Assembly: GCF_004346265.1 (NCBI RefSeq)
Contig: NZ_SMAP01000010.1
Coordinates: forward strand, 1-64,000
Source of the DNA: Thermomonas haemolytica
Lineage (GTDB): Bacteria; Pseudomonadota; Gammaproteobacteria; Xanthomonadales; Xanthomonadaceae
DNA length: 64,000 bases
Direction of reading: 5' to 3'
In this document: in pieces, positions 10,644 to 20,690 of the stretch
Layout: every line of letters begins with the position of its first letter
Position numbering within the stretch: position 1 is the first letter of the stretch
The notes under the pieces: model-generated
Told to the model about the DNA's origin: nothing
The model's input: only the letters and a program-made list of their open reading frames with translations
Databases searched by the model: none
Program-made: the position numbers and the translations under genes

Positions 10644-11174
10644 ATGCCGCACCGCCCTGCCGGCTTCACCCTGGTCGAACTCGTCCTCGCCTGCGCGATC
10701 CTGGTGATCGCCACCGGCGCCGCCCTGCCCTCGCTGTCCGGCCTGCTCGAACACCACCATGCCAACGCGGCGGTATCCGCGCTCACCCGCCAGATGCAGC
10801 TGGCGCGCACTGCCGCGATCAGCCGCAACCACCGCACCGTGCTCTGCCCCAGCGCGGACGGCAGCCAATGCCTGTCCGGCAGCGACTGGAGCGGCGGCTG
10901 GATGCTGTTCGTGGACGACGACGGCAACCGCCGCCCGGACAGCGGCGAGGACATCCTGCGGGTCGAGCAGGCGCCCACCAGCCGCCACCTGCGCATCGCC
11001 AGCAGCGGCGGCCGCCCACAACTGCGCTACCTGCCCGATGGCAGCAGTGCCGGCAGCAACCTCACCCTGTCGGTGTGCAGTCCGCGCGGTGAACTGCTTG
11101 CGCGCGTGGTCGTCAACAACGTCGGCCGCCCGCGCAGCGAACGCGCCGCCCCGGGCACCGCCTGCCCCGCGTGA
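10644..11174 (+). CDS. GspH/FimT-family type II/IV pseudopilin
   Basis: This is a minor pilin-like protein of type IV pili or type II secretion. The 176-residue product opens with the prepilin peptidase signature [10 protein letters not shown] right after a short leader (MPHRPA); cleavage would leave an N-terminal phenylalanine on a hydrophobic helix (residues 8-30). The C-terminal GspH/FimT domain follows, with two pairs of cysteines. ATG 10644 has GGAG 8 nt upstream. It is divergent from uvrB and has no pilus genes beside it, so it may join a machine encoded elsewhere. FimT-type DNA-uptake pilins are another possible role. Confidence 0.85.
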   Translation: MPHRPAGFTLVELVLACAILVIATGAALPSLSGLLEHHHANAAVSALTRQMQLARTAAISRNHRTVLCPSADGSQCLSGSDWSGGWMLFVDDDGNRRPDSGEDILRVEQAPTSRHLRIASSGGRPQLRYLPDGSSAGSNLTLSVCSPRGELLARVVVNNVGRPRSERAAPGTACPA

Positions 11175-11222
11175 CCCGGACACCTCGCCGTGTGCCCCAT
11201 GCCGCTTACCCACCCGCGAGGC

Positions 11223-11251
11223 TTGCCCTTCCCGGAAAGGCCGCATACAAT
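11223..11251 (+). promoter_or_regulatory. Promoter of tRNA-Asn
   Basis: TTGCCC (11223-11228), a 17-nt spacer and TACAAT (11246-11251) are followed by a GC-rich discriminator and then the tRNA at 11262. The spacing and discriminator fit a stable-RNA promoter. Confidence 0.8.
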
Positions 11252-11261
11252 GCGCGGCCTC

Positions 11262-11338
11262 GCCCGAATAGCTCAGCCGGTTAGAGCACTTGACTGTTAA
11301 TCAGGGGGTCCTTGGTTCGAGTCCAAGTTCGGGCGCCA
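11262..11338 (+). tRNA. tRNA-Asn (anticodon GTT)
   Basis: GCCCGAA and TTCGGGC form the acceptor stem. The anticodon loop reads TGACT-GTT-AATCA, decoding AAC/AAU. GGTTCGAGTCC is the T arm; discriminator G and an encoded CCA follow, for 77 nt. The gene has its own promoter and terminator and faces recD. Confidence 0.97.
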
Positions 11339-11348
11339 TCTCCAACGC

Positions 11349-11378
11349 GACACAGGCCCGCTTCGGCGGGCCTGTGTC
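11349..11378 (+). terminator. Terminator of tRNA-Asn, possibly bidirectional
   Basis: A perfect 13-bp stem, GACACAGGCCCGC (11349-11361) with GCGGGCCTGTGTC (11366-11378), closes on a TTCG tetraloop. GTTTCC follows on the plus strand. It lies between the convergent tRNA-Asn and recD genes, so it may also stop recBCD transcription (recD ends at 11414). Confidence 0.8.
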
Positions 11379-11413
11379 GTTTCCGGACTGCACGAACCGC
11401 TGCGGTCAATTCC

Positions 11414-13312
11414 TCAGGCACCCGCCGCACCGGGGCTGATGCGTTCCGCCAGCCGGCCGTGGCGACGCAGCGCGGTGGACAGGGCTTTCTCCGCGACATC
11501 CGGCAATGCCCACAGCTCGAGTGAGGCGCGCGCACGCGACAGGCCGGTGTAGAGCATCTGCCGCACCAGCAGCGGCGAGCGCGGGTCCGGCGGCAGCAGC
11601 AGCGCGACGTGGCGGTACTCCGAGCCCTGGCTTTTGTGCACCGTCAATGCAAATGCGTCCTCGTGCGGCGGCAAGGTGTAGGGATCGAACAGGCGCACGC
11701 CTGGCCCGGCGACGTCTTCGCGCGCGCCGGGTGCGTCGGAGGCGCGCTCGAACGCCACCTGCAGCAGCGGCCGGCCGTCGTCGCCGGCGACCACCACGCA
11801 CAGGCCGACGTCGCCGTTGTACAGGCGCGCGGCGGCATCGTTGCGGGTCACCATCACGCAGCGGCCCGGATACCAGGTGTTGCCGACCCACGGCGCCAGC
11901 GCCTCCCATCTGCGCAGGTGCGCGGCAATCTGCGCAGCGGCCGCGGTCGCGCCGAACGGGCCCTCGCGCAGTGCGCACAGCAGCTGCTGCTGGCGCAGCA
12001 CGCCCAGACGCCCGGCCAGTGCCTCGCCATCGTCGGCGGCGACCGCATCGGCGACACCAGCCGCAGCGAACGCGTCCTGCAGCCGCCGCGCCCAGGCCGC
12101 CAGCCGCCGGCGCAGGGCCTCCGCATCCGGCACGGGATGGCGCACCGCGGCCGTGCCCGCGGCGGCGAAGGCGCGGGTGAACGCGGCGGCATCGCCGTCA
12201 CGCACGGCCGCGTTGATCGGCACCAGGGTGGCATCGGCGCGGAAGCAGTGGTCCAGGCGCACCAGATCCTCGCCGCCGTCGGCTTCCATCGCGCGCACCA
12301 CGTCCATCATCACCGCGCCGGTGCCGACCGAGGTGAGCTGGTCGGCATCGCCCACCAGTACCAGCACCGCGTCCTCGCGCAGGGCGTCCAGCAGCGCGCG
12401 CAGCAGGCCGAGGTCGAGCATCGAGGCCTCGTCCACCACCACGATGTCGGCCGGCAACGGCTCGCCGGCATGGAACGCGGGCCGGATGCCAGCGCCGCGA
12501 CTGCCCAGCAGGCGGTGCACCGTGGCGGGCTCGGAGGCCAGCACCGCCTGCAGGTGCGGGCGCCATTCCGGCCCCAGCGCCTGCGCGCCGGAGGCCAGCT
12601 GCGCGGCACCGGCACGCAGCGATTCGCCCAGCCGCTGCGCGGCCTTGCCGGTGGGCGCGGCGATCCGCAGCTGCGGCGCGCGCGCGTGTCGCGCCGCGTG
12701 CTCGCGCGCCAGCCCCAGCAGCATGCGCAGCACGGTGGTGGTCTTGCCGGTGCCCGGCCCGCCGGTCAGCACCATCAGGCGTCGGCCCGGGACCTGGCGC
12801 ACCGCCGCGCGCTGGCGTTCCTCGGCCTCCTGCCAGCGGCCGTTGAACAGGGCGCGCAGGTCGTCGTCGGTGAGTGGCTGGCAAGGTTTCTGCGCGGCTA
12901 AGCGGCGCGCGCGCAGCGCGGCCGCCACCGCCACTTCGGCGCGGTGGTTGCGACGCAGGTAGAGGTGCCCGCCTTCCAGCACCAGCGGACGCGCGCCGTC
13001 GGCCGCATCGGTTGCACCGGATGCCCCGCCATCGCGATATTCCACCAGCGCGCTGCCCGCCAGCGCGTCGCGCTGGGCGGCATCCAGCAGCGGCTGGCCG
13101 TCGGCATCCACTGCCTCCAGCGGTAGCGCGCTATGCCCCTCGCCCTCGGCATGGCTGGCCCAGCCGGCCGCCAGCGCGGTTGCGGGATCGCCGCCGTGCG
13201 CGAGCATCCAGCGCCAGACCGCGCGGTCGAGGTCGCGCCATGCCTCCGGCAGGCCGGCCCGCGCGACAGGCCAGTGGAAGTCGAACGCTTCGCCCGCGCC
13301 GCGACCGTTCAT
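11414..13312 (-). CDS. recD: Exodeoxyribonuclease V subunit alpha
   Basis: RecD is the 5'-3' helicase motor of RecBCD, which processes double-strand breaks. The 632-residue protein has Walker A TGGPGTGKT (about residues 183-191), DEASMLDLGLL as Walker B, and a C-terminal superfamily 1B helicase part with TVHKSQGSEYRHV. ATG 13312 is preferred because it overlaps the recB stop in an ATGA, giving translational coupling. It is the last gene of recC-recB-recD. Confidence 0.95.
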   Translation of the reverse strand: MNGRGAGEAFDFHWPVARAGLPEAWRDLDRAVWRWMLAHGGDPATALAAGWASHAEGEGHSALPLEAVDADGQPLLDAAQRDALAGSALVEYRDGGASGATDAADGARPLVLEGGHLYLRRNHRAEVAVAAALRARRLAAQKPCQPLTDDDLRALFNGRWQEAEERQRAAVRQVPGRRLMVLTGGPGTGKTTTVLRMLLGLAREHAARHARAPQLRIAAPTGKAAQRLGESLRAGAAQLASGAQALGPEWRPHLQAVLASEPATVHRLLGSRGAGIRPAFHAGEPLPADIVVVDEASMLDLGLLRALLDALREDAVLVLVGDADQLTSVGTGAVMMDVVRAMEADGGEDLVRLDHCFRADATLVPINAAVRDGDAAAFTRAFAAAGTAAVRHPVPDAEALRRRLAAWARRLQDAFAAAGVADAVAADDGEALAGRLGVLRQQQLLCALREGPFGATAAAAQIAAHLRRWEALAPWVGNTWYPGRCVMVTRNDAAARLYNGDVGLCVVVAGDDGRPLLQVAFERASDAPGAREDVAGPGVRLFDPYTLPPHEDAFALTVHKSQGSEYRHVALLLPPDPRSPLLVRQMLYTGLSRARASLELWALPDVAEKALSTALRRHGRLAERISPGAAGA

Positions 13313-16300
13313 GCCACCTCCCCGAGGCGCGCGCCCAGCACCGCCTGCACGGCATCCAGCAGGGCATCGTCGAAGCGATGCCGCCACACGCCGCAGGGCG
13401 TGCCGTCGGGCAGGCGCAGCCCCACCGCGCGCACGAACAGGTACCAGCAGTCGCCCAGATGCTGCTTGCGCTGGTACGTGTCACCGAGGCGCTCGCGCAG
13501 GTAGCGCTCGAGCGCGACCGTGTAAAGCAGCGCCTGCAGGCGGTAGCCGCTGGCGCGCATCGCCGCCTCCAGCGCCGGCGGGGCGTAGTCCTCGAGCGAC
13601 GCGCGCGGGCCGCTGCCGAGGCGGTTGCCCTTGTAGTCGAGCACGTGGAAGCGCCCGCCGTGGGCGAATACCAGGTCGATCTTGCCGTTCATCAGCCCGG
13701 CCAGCGCCTGCTCGCGCGCGGGCACCAGGTCCGGTTCTCCGTGCGCCACGCAGGCCGCGCGCAGCGCACGCAGGGAGACGCCGTCCAGCAGGTAGTGGAA
13801 CTCCATCTCGGCGCGCAGGTCGGCTGCGGCCAGCGCGCCTAGGCGCGGGCCGCCCGCATCGCCCAGCGGCGCATCCAGCACCGCCTGCAGGCGGCGCGCC
13901 AGCGGCATGGCCAGCCGCTCCAGCGCGCCCTCACGCGGGCGCACGCCGTGCTCGCGCAGTGCGGCCAGCGCGGAGTCCGGCGTGATCGGCCGGCCCGGCA
14001 CGCGATGCTCGAACAGCGCATGCACGGCGTTGCCGAAATCGGTGCCGGCCACGCCCATCAGCGCGTCCAGCTCCGGATGCCAGGTCGGTTCGCTCGCCGC
14101 TGCGTTCGCCGGATCGGTCTCCGTCGCGGCATCCGCCTGCGCCGGCAGCGCCTCGTCCTCGGCAGCCCCCGCTTCCTCGGTGATGCGATGGCGGCCGCCC
14201 CCGGCCAGCGTGCTGAAGCTGTGCCGGAGCGGCAGCGGGCCGGGCGGTGGCGGCGGCAGGGCGCGCGCCACGCGCAGGCTTGCGTCGGCCGCCGCCACTC
14301 CATCCTCGACGATCTCCGGCGCGTCCCAGCCTGCGCGGCAGGCGATGCCCTCGACCTCTGCGTCCGCTTCCAGCGCGGACAGGTCGAGCGCGTTCAGCGG
14401 GACCTCCTGCAGCTTCGCGCGCGCCGGATGCGCGGGCGCCAGCGTGAACACATGGCAGGCGTGGATGGCGCGGGTCAGCGCCACGTACAGCATGCGGTAG
14501 CGTTCCTCGTACTCCTGGCGTGCGACCAGGTCCTTCGCCGGCCCTTCCACCAGCACCTTCACGCCAGTCGCGGGGTCGGCCAGCAGCGCCGCGCCCTGCC
14601 TTCCGCCGCGGAAGGCGCCGTGCTTCCACAGCAGCGGCAGGAACACCACGCCGAACTCCAGGCCCTTGCTTGCGTGCAGGGTCATCAGCTGCACCCGCCG
14701 GGCATCCGATTCCAGCCGCAGCGCGCGCGCCTCGGCCGCATCGCTGCTATCGCCTTCACCCTCCATCTGGTCGGCGAACCAGGCCAGCAGCCGCTCGCCG
14801 CCGCCATCGACCTCCCACGCCGCCTGCAGCAGCTCGCCGAGGTGGCGCAGGTCGGTGAGCATGCGTTCGCCCGCCACCGTCTGCAGCAGGCGCGCGGCAT
14901 GCTGCTCCAGCAGCGCCGCCACCAGCGCCAGCGGGCCGGTGCGCTCCAGCACCGCGTGCAGGGCATGGAAGCGCGCGGCCAGCGCATCCCAGCCGCCGGC
15001 ATCGCGGCGCAATGCCTGCAGCCCGGACAGCGTGCCGCCCCACAGCCGGGTCGCGTAGGCGGCGCGCAGCGCACGCGGGTCGTCGGCATGCAGCACGGCG
15101 TGCAGCACCAGCCGCAGCTCGCGCGCGACAGAGGTGTCGAACACGCTGTCCTGGCTGCCGCGGGTGACGCAGGGAACACCGCGCGCCTTGAGGATCGCCG
15201 CCAGCTTCGCCAGCTGCGCGTTGGTGGGCAGCAGCACGGCGATGTCGCCCGGTGCCAGCCGCTCGGTGCCGATGCGGTAGCCCCGCGCGGACAGCGCCCA
15301 CGCGATGTGGTCCGCGCAGGCGCGCAGGGCCTGCACTTCCAGCACGGGCAGCGCATCCACGTCGTTCTCCGCCGCCAACCGATGCAGCACCAGCGGCTGT
15401 GCCACCGCCACGTCTTCCTCACCTACCCGCAATGGCTTGTCGTCGCGGCGCGCGCTGCCCTGCACCGGCTGGTACAGGATCTTCGTCTGCGTGTCCGGCG
15501 GCCCAAGCCGCGTACCGACAGCTGCGTAGAAGCGGTTGAGCGCGGCGACATAGCCGCGGCTGGAACGGTGGTTGGTGTCCAGCACCAGGCGGTCGCCCGG
15601 GGCGACATCCGCGCTGGCGCGGGCATACGTCTGCACGTCACCGCCGCGGAAGCGGTAGATCGCCTGCTTGGGGTCGCCGATCATCACCAGGCGCCCGCGC
15701 GGCGCATCGTTTTTGTCGCGGTAGATCGCATCAAGGATGCCGAACTGCACCGGGTCGGTGTCCTGGAACTCGTCCACCAGTGCCACCGGCCAGGCCGCGA
15801 ACAGCGCATCCGCCAGCGCCCGCTGCCCGTCGCGCGGCGCCAGCGCATCGCGCACCGCGACCAGCACGGCATCGAAGCTCATCTGCCCGGCCGCTTCCAG
15901 CCGCGCCTGCAACGCGGCCTGGCACCAGCGCCGCGCGGCGGCGAGGAAGCGGCGCAGTGGGACGTGGCTGGCGCGATCGAGCTGGATCGGCGGGAGCGCA
16001 GCGGCAAGCGCCACCGAGCCGTCCACCAGCCGTTGCACGCGCGGATCGTCCTTGCCCGCATTGTTTACCCCCTTGAACTCACCGGCCTCCGCCAGCGCCT
16101 CGTGATGCGCCTGCAGGACATCCCCCAGTGCATCGCCCACGCCCGCCAGCGCCTCCGCCAGCGCGTGCCAGGCCTTCTCCAGCTTGCCGCCAGCGCGCAG
16201 CAACTTGGGCATGGCCAGCACCACCTGTGCCTCGGCCTGCCAGAGCTGCACATCGCCGAGCGCGCGCGCTACGGCCGCGCGCACCTCCTCCGCCGGCAGC

Positions 16301-16935
16301 GGCTCCAGCGCCACCTCCGCCTGCAACAGCACCGGCATGTACCTATCCAGCGTGCGGCGTTCGATACCCGCCGCACGTGCGAGCGCCACCAGCTCGTCCC
16401 CGACGTCGCCCTGCGCGATCACCCGCCACAGGTCCGCGGCCAGCGCGGCCTGCAGCGCCTTGTCGTCCACCAGCGCCGGGCTGCGGAACAGCGCGCCGGC
16501 GGCGAACGGATGCTCGGCAAGGATGCGCATGCACAGCGCGTGCAGGGTGCAGATCGGGGCGGCATCGAACTCGGCCAGCGCGCCCTGCAGGCGGCGGACG
16601 TCGCGCGCGCGGGCGTCGCCGTCCTGCCAGCGCGCATGCAGCCAGCGCGCATCGGCGGCCTCGGTGTTCACATCCGCCGTGGATTTGGCCGCCTCGGCCA
16701 GCGCCCACAGCAGCTTGCCGCGCAGGCGCTCGCCCAACTCGGCCGCGGCGGCATTGGTGAAGGTGCTGACCACGATCTGGCGCGGCGAGCGCCCCTGCTC
16801 CAGCAGCAGGCGCAGGTACAGCGCCGCGATGGTCCAGGTCTTGCCGGTGCCGGCGCTGGCTTCCACCAGGCTGCGACCGTCGCCGGCCAGCGGCAGCGCG
16901 GTCCAGTCGGTCAGCGGCGTGGCAGGCGCGCTCAT
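13309..16935 (-). CDS. recB: Exodeoxyribonuclease V subunit beta
   Basis: RecB is the 3'-5' helicase and the only nuclease of RecBCD, and it loads RecA after Chi. The 1208-residue protein has Walker A EASAGTGKT (residues 25-33), a UvrD-like helicase core (VDEFQDTDPVQF, IGDPKQAIYRFRGGD, LMTLHASKGLEF) and a C-terminal nuclease domain. The catalytic motif IDLVF...LDYKGN near residues 1085-1102 retains the Asp and Lys needed for cleavage. It overlaps both recC and recD by 4 nt. Confidence 0.96.
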   Translation of the reverse strand: MSAPATPLTDWTALPLAGDGRSLVEASAGTGKTWTIAALYLRLLLEQGRSPRQIVVSTFTNAAAAELGERLRGKLLWALAEAAKSTADVNTEAADARWLHARWQDGDARARDVRRLQGALAEFDAAPICTLHALCMRILAEHPFAAGALFRSPALVDDKALQAALAADLWRVIAQGDVGDELVALARAAGIERRTLDRYMPVLLQAEVALEPLPAEEVRAAVARALGDVQLWQAEAQVVLAMPKLLRAGGKLEKAWHALAEALAGVGDALGDVLQAHHEALAEAGEFKGVNNAGKDDPRVQRLVDGSVALAAALPPIQLDRASHVPLRRFLAAARRWCQAALQARLEAAGQMSFDAVLVAVRDALAPRDGQRALADALFAAWPVALVDEFQDTDPVQFGILDAIYRDKNDAPRGRLVMIGDPKQAIYRFRGGDVQTYARASADVAPGDRLVLDTNHRSSRGYVAALNRFYAAVGTRLGPPDTQTKILYQPVQGSARRDDKPLRVGEEDVAVAQPLVLHRLAAENDVDALPVLEVQALRACADHIAWALSARGYRIGTERLAPGDIAVLLPTNAQLAKLAAILKARGVPCVTRGSQDSVFDTSVARELRLVLHAVLHADDPRALRAAYATRLWGGTLSGLQALRRDAGGWDALAARFHALHAVLERTGPLALVAALLEQHAARLLQTVAGERMLTDLRHLGELLQAAWEVDGGGERLLAWFADQMEGEGDSSDAAEARALRLESDARRVQLMTLHASKGLEFGVVFLPLLWKHGAFRGGRQGAALLADPATGVKVLVEGPAKDLVARQEYEERYRMLYVALTRAIHACHVFTLAPAHPARAKLQEVPLNALDLSALEADAEVEGIACRAGWDAPEIVEDGVAAADASLRVARALPPPPPGPLPLRHSFSTLAGGGRHRITEEAGAAEDEALPAQADAATETDPANAAASEPTWHPELDALMGVAGTDFGNAVHALFEHRVPGRPITPDSALAALREHGVRPREGALERLAMPLARRLQAVLDAPLGDAGGPRLGALAAADLRAEMEFHYLLDGVSLRALRAACVAHGEPDLVPAREQALAGLMNGKIDLVFAHGGRFHVLDYKGNRLGSGPRASLEDYAPPALEAAMRASGYRLQALLYTVALERYLRERLGDTYQRKQHLGDCWYLFVRAVGLRLPDGTPCGVWRHRFDDALLDAVQAVLGARLGEVA

Positions 16936-19900
16936 GCCGCCTCCCCGCGCATATCCGCCGCCGGGCCGTCGTCATCGCCTCCGGCATCCGCCTCCAGCGT
17001 GATCAGCGCCAGCACCGCGCGCGCATCGCGCCGCAGCGCCTGCAGCGCCACGGCCTCCGGATCACGCTCGCGGTCCCCGAACACCAGATCGCCTTCCAGC
17101 AGGCGCGCATAGCCGGGCGCGTGATCGCGCTCGCCCGTGCCGTCGCCATACGACTTCACCCACAACTTCCGCACGTCCTCGGCGATGGCATCGAGGTTCG
17201 CATTCTCCCCAGCCTGCGCCGCCGCCCAGCCGGCCTGCGGATAGAACCGCGCCTGCCCGGCCAGCCCGCGCTGCGCCAGCGCGACGAGGCCGCGCAGCCG
17301 CCGGCGCAGGTCGGCCTGCAGCGCCATGCGGGTGGTGGCATCCGCCGCGCAGTAGTGCGCGTCCCATACGTTGATGGCCTCGGCAAACGCGCACGCGTCG
17401 GCGGCCAGCAAGGTCAGCCGCACCGGGGCCTCCGCGCGCTGCAGGCGCAACAGCGCCCAGTGCAGGAAAGCCGGCACGCGCTCCTTGAAGCTCAGGGCCT
17501 TCGCCGCCTTCAGCCGGGTTTTCTGGTCGCCCGGCGCGGGGTACGCGAACACCAGCTGCACGCCGTCATCCGTACCGGCCAGCGGGAACACATTGCGCAG
17601 CAGGCCGCTGATGCGCGCCGGCACGCCGTCCTCACCCGCGCCCTCGCCGGGCAGCCGCAGCGCCACGTCCACCCGCAGCGGCTGCGCACCGGCGGCGGCG
17701 CGCGCGTCGAAACGGTCGCGGAAGCCTGCTTCCACGCGCTGCCACAGCGCCTCCACCGCCGCGGCCTCGGCCTCCCACGCCTGCGCGCCGGCTTCTCCCG
17801 GCGGCAGCAGGCCGCCGAGCGCCACCCACGCCGGCGGCTGGCGGTCCCAAGCCCATGCAGGATCGCCGCATTTGCGCGGCAGCACCTGCTGCAGGAACAC
17901 CCGGCGCGCCACCGTGTGCAGGCGCGCGATCCCGTCCAGCGGCTCGTCCTCCGGCAGCCGCGCGTCGTCGTCGAGGGCCGCCAGCGACAGCTGCAGATGG
18001 TCCTTCAGCAGGGCCTTCGCCGGGTCTTTGAAATAGCCTTCGAGCAGGCCCAGCGGCAGTGGATCGGGCAAGGGCTCTGGCGGCGCGGCATCGCCATCGC
18101 GCAAGCCCGGCAGCGGCACACGCCCCTCCCCGTGCATGCCGGCGAAGGCCTGCGAATACGAGAACAGGGCCGGATGGGTGCCGTCGAAATAGCGCGCATC
18201 GAACGGTTGCAGCGGATGCCGCACCCGCCACGGCCGGGGCGCTTTTTCGTCATCGGGTGCATTGCCGCAGCGGGCATCGAGCTCGGCCAGCAGCTCGGCC
18301 AGCGGCGCGGCCGGATTGTGCGGCTTGCCGTCGCGCACGCCCTGGCCGATGTACGACAGGTGCAGGCGCTTGCGCGCCGACATCACGGTCTCGAGGAACA
18401 GGTAGCGATCGTCGCCGGCCACGTCGCGGTCGCCGATCCGCGGCAGGCGCACCATCAGGTCGATGCCGCCGTCGGCCACCCGCCGCGGGAACGCGCCCTC
18501 GTCCAGCCCCAGCACGCACACCACGTCGAACGGGATCGCGCGCTGCGGCACCATGCCGCAGAAGGTAATCCCGCCCAGCAGGAAGCGTTGGCGCTCGGGC
18601 GCGGCGGCCAGCGCGTCCTGCAGCACCTCGCGCACCACCGCCAGCCGCAGCGGCGGGTCCTCGCCGTTGCGTGCCGGCTCGGCCGCGAGCTGGGCGATGG
18701 CGCGATGCAGGACCGACAGCGCGGCGCGCGCATCGGCATCGTCGGGGTCGATCCGCACCAGCGCGTCGAGGCGCTCGCGCAGCCATGCGGCCCAGCGGCT
18801 GGCCGGTTGCTCCACTTCGGCCAGCGCGCGCCAGGCCTGCAGTTCGCACAGCAGGCGGTCGAGGCTGCCGAGCGCGGCGGCGGACGGGCCGTCGATGCCG
18901 GCCTGCGGCAGCAGGCGGGTGCCGTCCGCCAGCTGCACCGCCTCCGAGTCCGCGCTGCCCGCGGCATCCGCCAGCAGATAGCCGGCAAGCAGGCGGTCCA
19001 GCGCCCAGGCGAAGCTGTGTTCGGCGCGCGGCGGCAGCGCCAGCGCCTGCTTGTGCGCGCCGTCCAGCGCCCATGCCACCCGGCTTTCGCGCAGCCACTC
19101 GACCAGGATGTCGGCATCGCCCGCGTCCAGCCGCAGCGCCGCCTGCACCTCGGGCACGCCCAGCAGGTCCACCACCTCCGGCGCGGTCAGGCGCGATGCG
19201 CCCAGCCCGAGCAGGGTCTGGAACAGGGTGAACAGGCGATGGCTGCGCGCCACCGGCACGTCCGCCAGGTGGTAGGGCAGCCACGGCTCGCGCGCGGAGC
19301 CGGGCTCGCCGAACACCGCCGGGATCAGCCGCAGGTAGGCGCGGATGTCGGGCGCCATCACCACGATGCCGTCGGGGCGCACGCCCTCATTTTCGATCGC
19401 ATCCAGCAGCGCGTCGCGCAGCACTTCCAGTTCGCGCAGGCGGGTATGGCAGGCGTGCACGCGCAGGCTGGCATCGGCCACGGCGGCGGGATCGGCGGCG
19501 TCCTCCCGCAGCAGCTCCGGTTGCAGGCGGCGGATGCTTTCCTGCAGGCGCGCGAGGCGGTTGCCCGGCGCCACCTGCTCGGCATCGGCCCCATGGCGGA
19601 TGTCCTCGCGCAGCTCCTCGTCCACCAGTGCGGCGAAGAAGTGCTGGCCCAGCCGGCCCCAGCGCGCCAGCAGCGGGTGGCCCTGCTCGCGCCAGTCGAG
19701 CGCATCGGGATCCTCGAGGCGCGCCCGTTCGTCTTCGCGAAAGGCTTGCCAACCGGATACATCAGGCTTGCGCCAATCCCCCTGCCCCATGGCCCTGTGC
19801 AGGCCGCCCCAGTACTCGCGGCAGGGATCGGGCACGTACAGGAAGACCGGCGCACGGCGGGCGTAGGCGCGCAGCACCGCCAGCTCCGCCGGCGGCAGGT

Positions 19901-20606
19901 GCGACAGCCCGAACACATGCAGCGGCGCGTGCGGCGCGCTCTCCGCCTGCAGCGCGGCGACCAGCGCCTGCACCAGGCGCGCGCGGTGCTCGCCCAGCGC
20001 CCCGACCACGGCCTGCCACAGTGGCGCCAGGCACTCCGCCTCCAGCGCGCGCAGCGCGGGATCGGCGCGCTGCGCGGTGGCGAAGGCGTGCTTGCCCGCC
20101 TCCCAGGCCAGCAGCCAGTCGCTGCGGTACACGAGGTATTGCGAATACACCCGCGCCAGCCGGTCGGCCAGCTGGAAGCGGCGCAGCGCGCGCTCGTCGT
20201 CGCTGGCCGCGCCCGCGAGGTAGCCGCGCAGGCGCGGGTCGGTGACCCCGTGCGCGGAGGGATCGCCCAGCAGCGCATGCAGGGTCCAGCGCAGGTGCCC
20301 GCGGCGGTAGTGCGGCAGCGCCACCGCGCGCTCGCCGAGCAGCCGGGCCGAGAGCCCGTCCAGCCAGGTGCTGGGCAGCTGCACCTCGAGGTTGGCCACG
20401 ATCCCGCCCGCGCCGCGCTCACGCGCCAGTGCGCCGGACAGCCACTGCTGCATGCCCGGATGCGCGGCGATCACCTGCTGCGGCGCCAGCGGGTGCGCCG
20501 GGCGGGTCTGCGCGAGCAGGGTCTCCAGCGGCCCGAGCAGCGCCTCCAGCCGGCTGGCGCGCAGCAGGATCAGGCCCGTTGGCGTTTCGACGTCGTGCAC
20601 TCGCAT
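16932..20606 (-). CDS. recC: Exodeoxyribonuclease V subunit gamma
   Basis: RecC holds the RecBCD complex together and recognises Chi through helicase-like domains that have lost ATPase motifs. The product is about 1224 residues, slightly longer than the E. coli protein. LILLRASRLEAL near the N terminus and the segment CHTRLRELEVLRDALLD are typical of the family. Three starts are possible: GTG 20639, ATG 20606, and GTG 20600. GGGGAGG ends immediately before ATG 20606 and 6 nt before GTG 20600, so the last is best spaced. Its stop overlaps the recB start in ATGA. Confidence 0.93.
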   Translation of the reverse strand: MRVHDVETPTGLILLRASRLEALLGPLETLLAQTRPAHPLAPQQVIAAHPGMQQWLSGALARERGAGGIVANLEVQLPSTWLDGLSARLLGERAVALPHYRRGHLRWTLHALLGDPSAHGVTDPRLRGYLAGAASDDERALRRFQLADRLARVYSQYLVYRSDWLLAWEAGKHAFATAQRADPALRALEAECLAPLWQAVVGALGEHRARLVQALVAALQAESAPHAPLHVFGLSHLPPAELAVLRAYARRAPVFLYVPDPCREYWGGLHRAMGQGDWRKPDVSGWQAFREDERARLEDPDALDWREQGHPLLARWGRLGQHFFAALVDEELREDIRHGADAEQVAPGNRLARLQESIRRLQPELLREDAADPAAVADASLRVHACHTRLRELEVLRDALLDAIENEGVRPDGIVVMAPDIRAYLRLIPAVFGEPGSAREPWLPYHLADVPVARSHRLFTLFQTLLGLGASRLTAPEVVDLLGVPEVQAALRLDAGDADILVEWLRESRVAWALDGAHKQALALPPRAEHSFAWALDRLLAGYLLADAAGSADSEAVQLADGTRLLPQAGIDGPSAAALGSLDRLLCELQAWRALAEVEQPASRWAAWLRERLDALVRIDPDDADARAALSVLHRAIAQLAAEPARNGEDPPLRLAVVREVLQDALAAAPERQRFLLGGITFCGMVPQRAIPFDVVCVLGLDEGAFPRRVADGGIDLMVRLPRIGDRDVAGDDRYLFLETVMSARKRLHLSYIGQGVRDGKPHNPAAPLAELLAELDARCGNAPDDEKAPRPWRVRHPLQPFDARYFDGTHPALFSYSQAFAGMHGEGRVPLPGLRDGDAAPPEPLPDPLPLGLLEGYFKDPAKALLKDHLQLSLAALDDDARLPEDEPLDGIARLHTVARRVFLQQVLPRKCGDPAWAWDRQPPAWVALGGLLPPGEAGAQAWEAEAAAVEALWQRVEAGFRDRFDARAAAGAQPLRVDVALRLPGEGAGEDGVPARISGLLRNVFPLAGTDDGVQLVFAYPAPGDQKTRLKAAKALSFKERVPAFLHWALLRLQRAEAPVRLTLLAADACAFAEAINVWDAHYCAADATTRMALQADLRRRLRGLVALAQRGLAGQARFYPQAGWAAAQAGENANLDAIAEDVRKLWVKSYGDGTGERDHAPGYARLLEGDLVFGDRERDPEAVALQALRRDARAVLALITLEADAGGDDDGPAADMRGEAA

Positions 20607-20690
20607 CCTCCCCGCGACCGGAGTCCCATTCCAGCGCACCCGCGTCGCATCCGCTGCGACTTCACCCGGCGCGGGCCGCCTGCACTCCGG

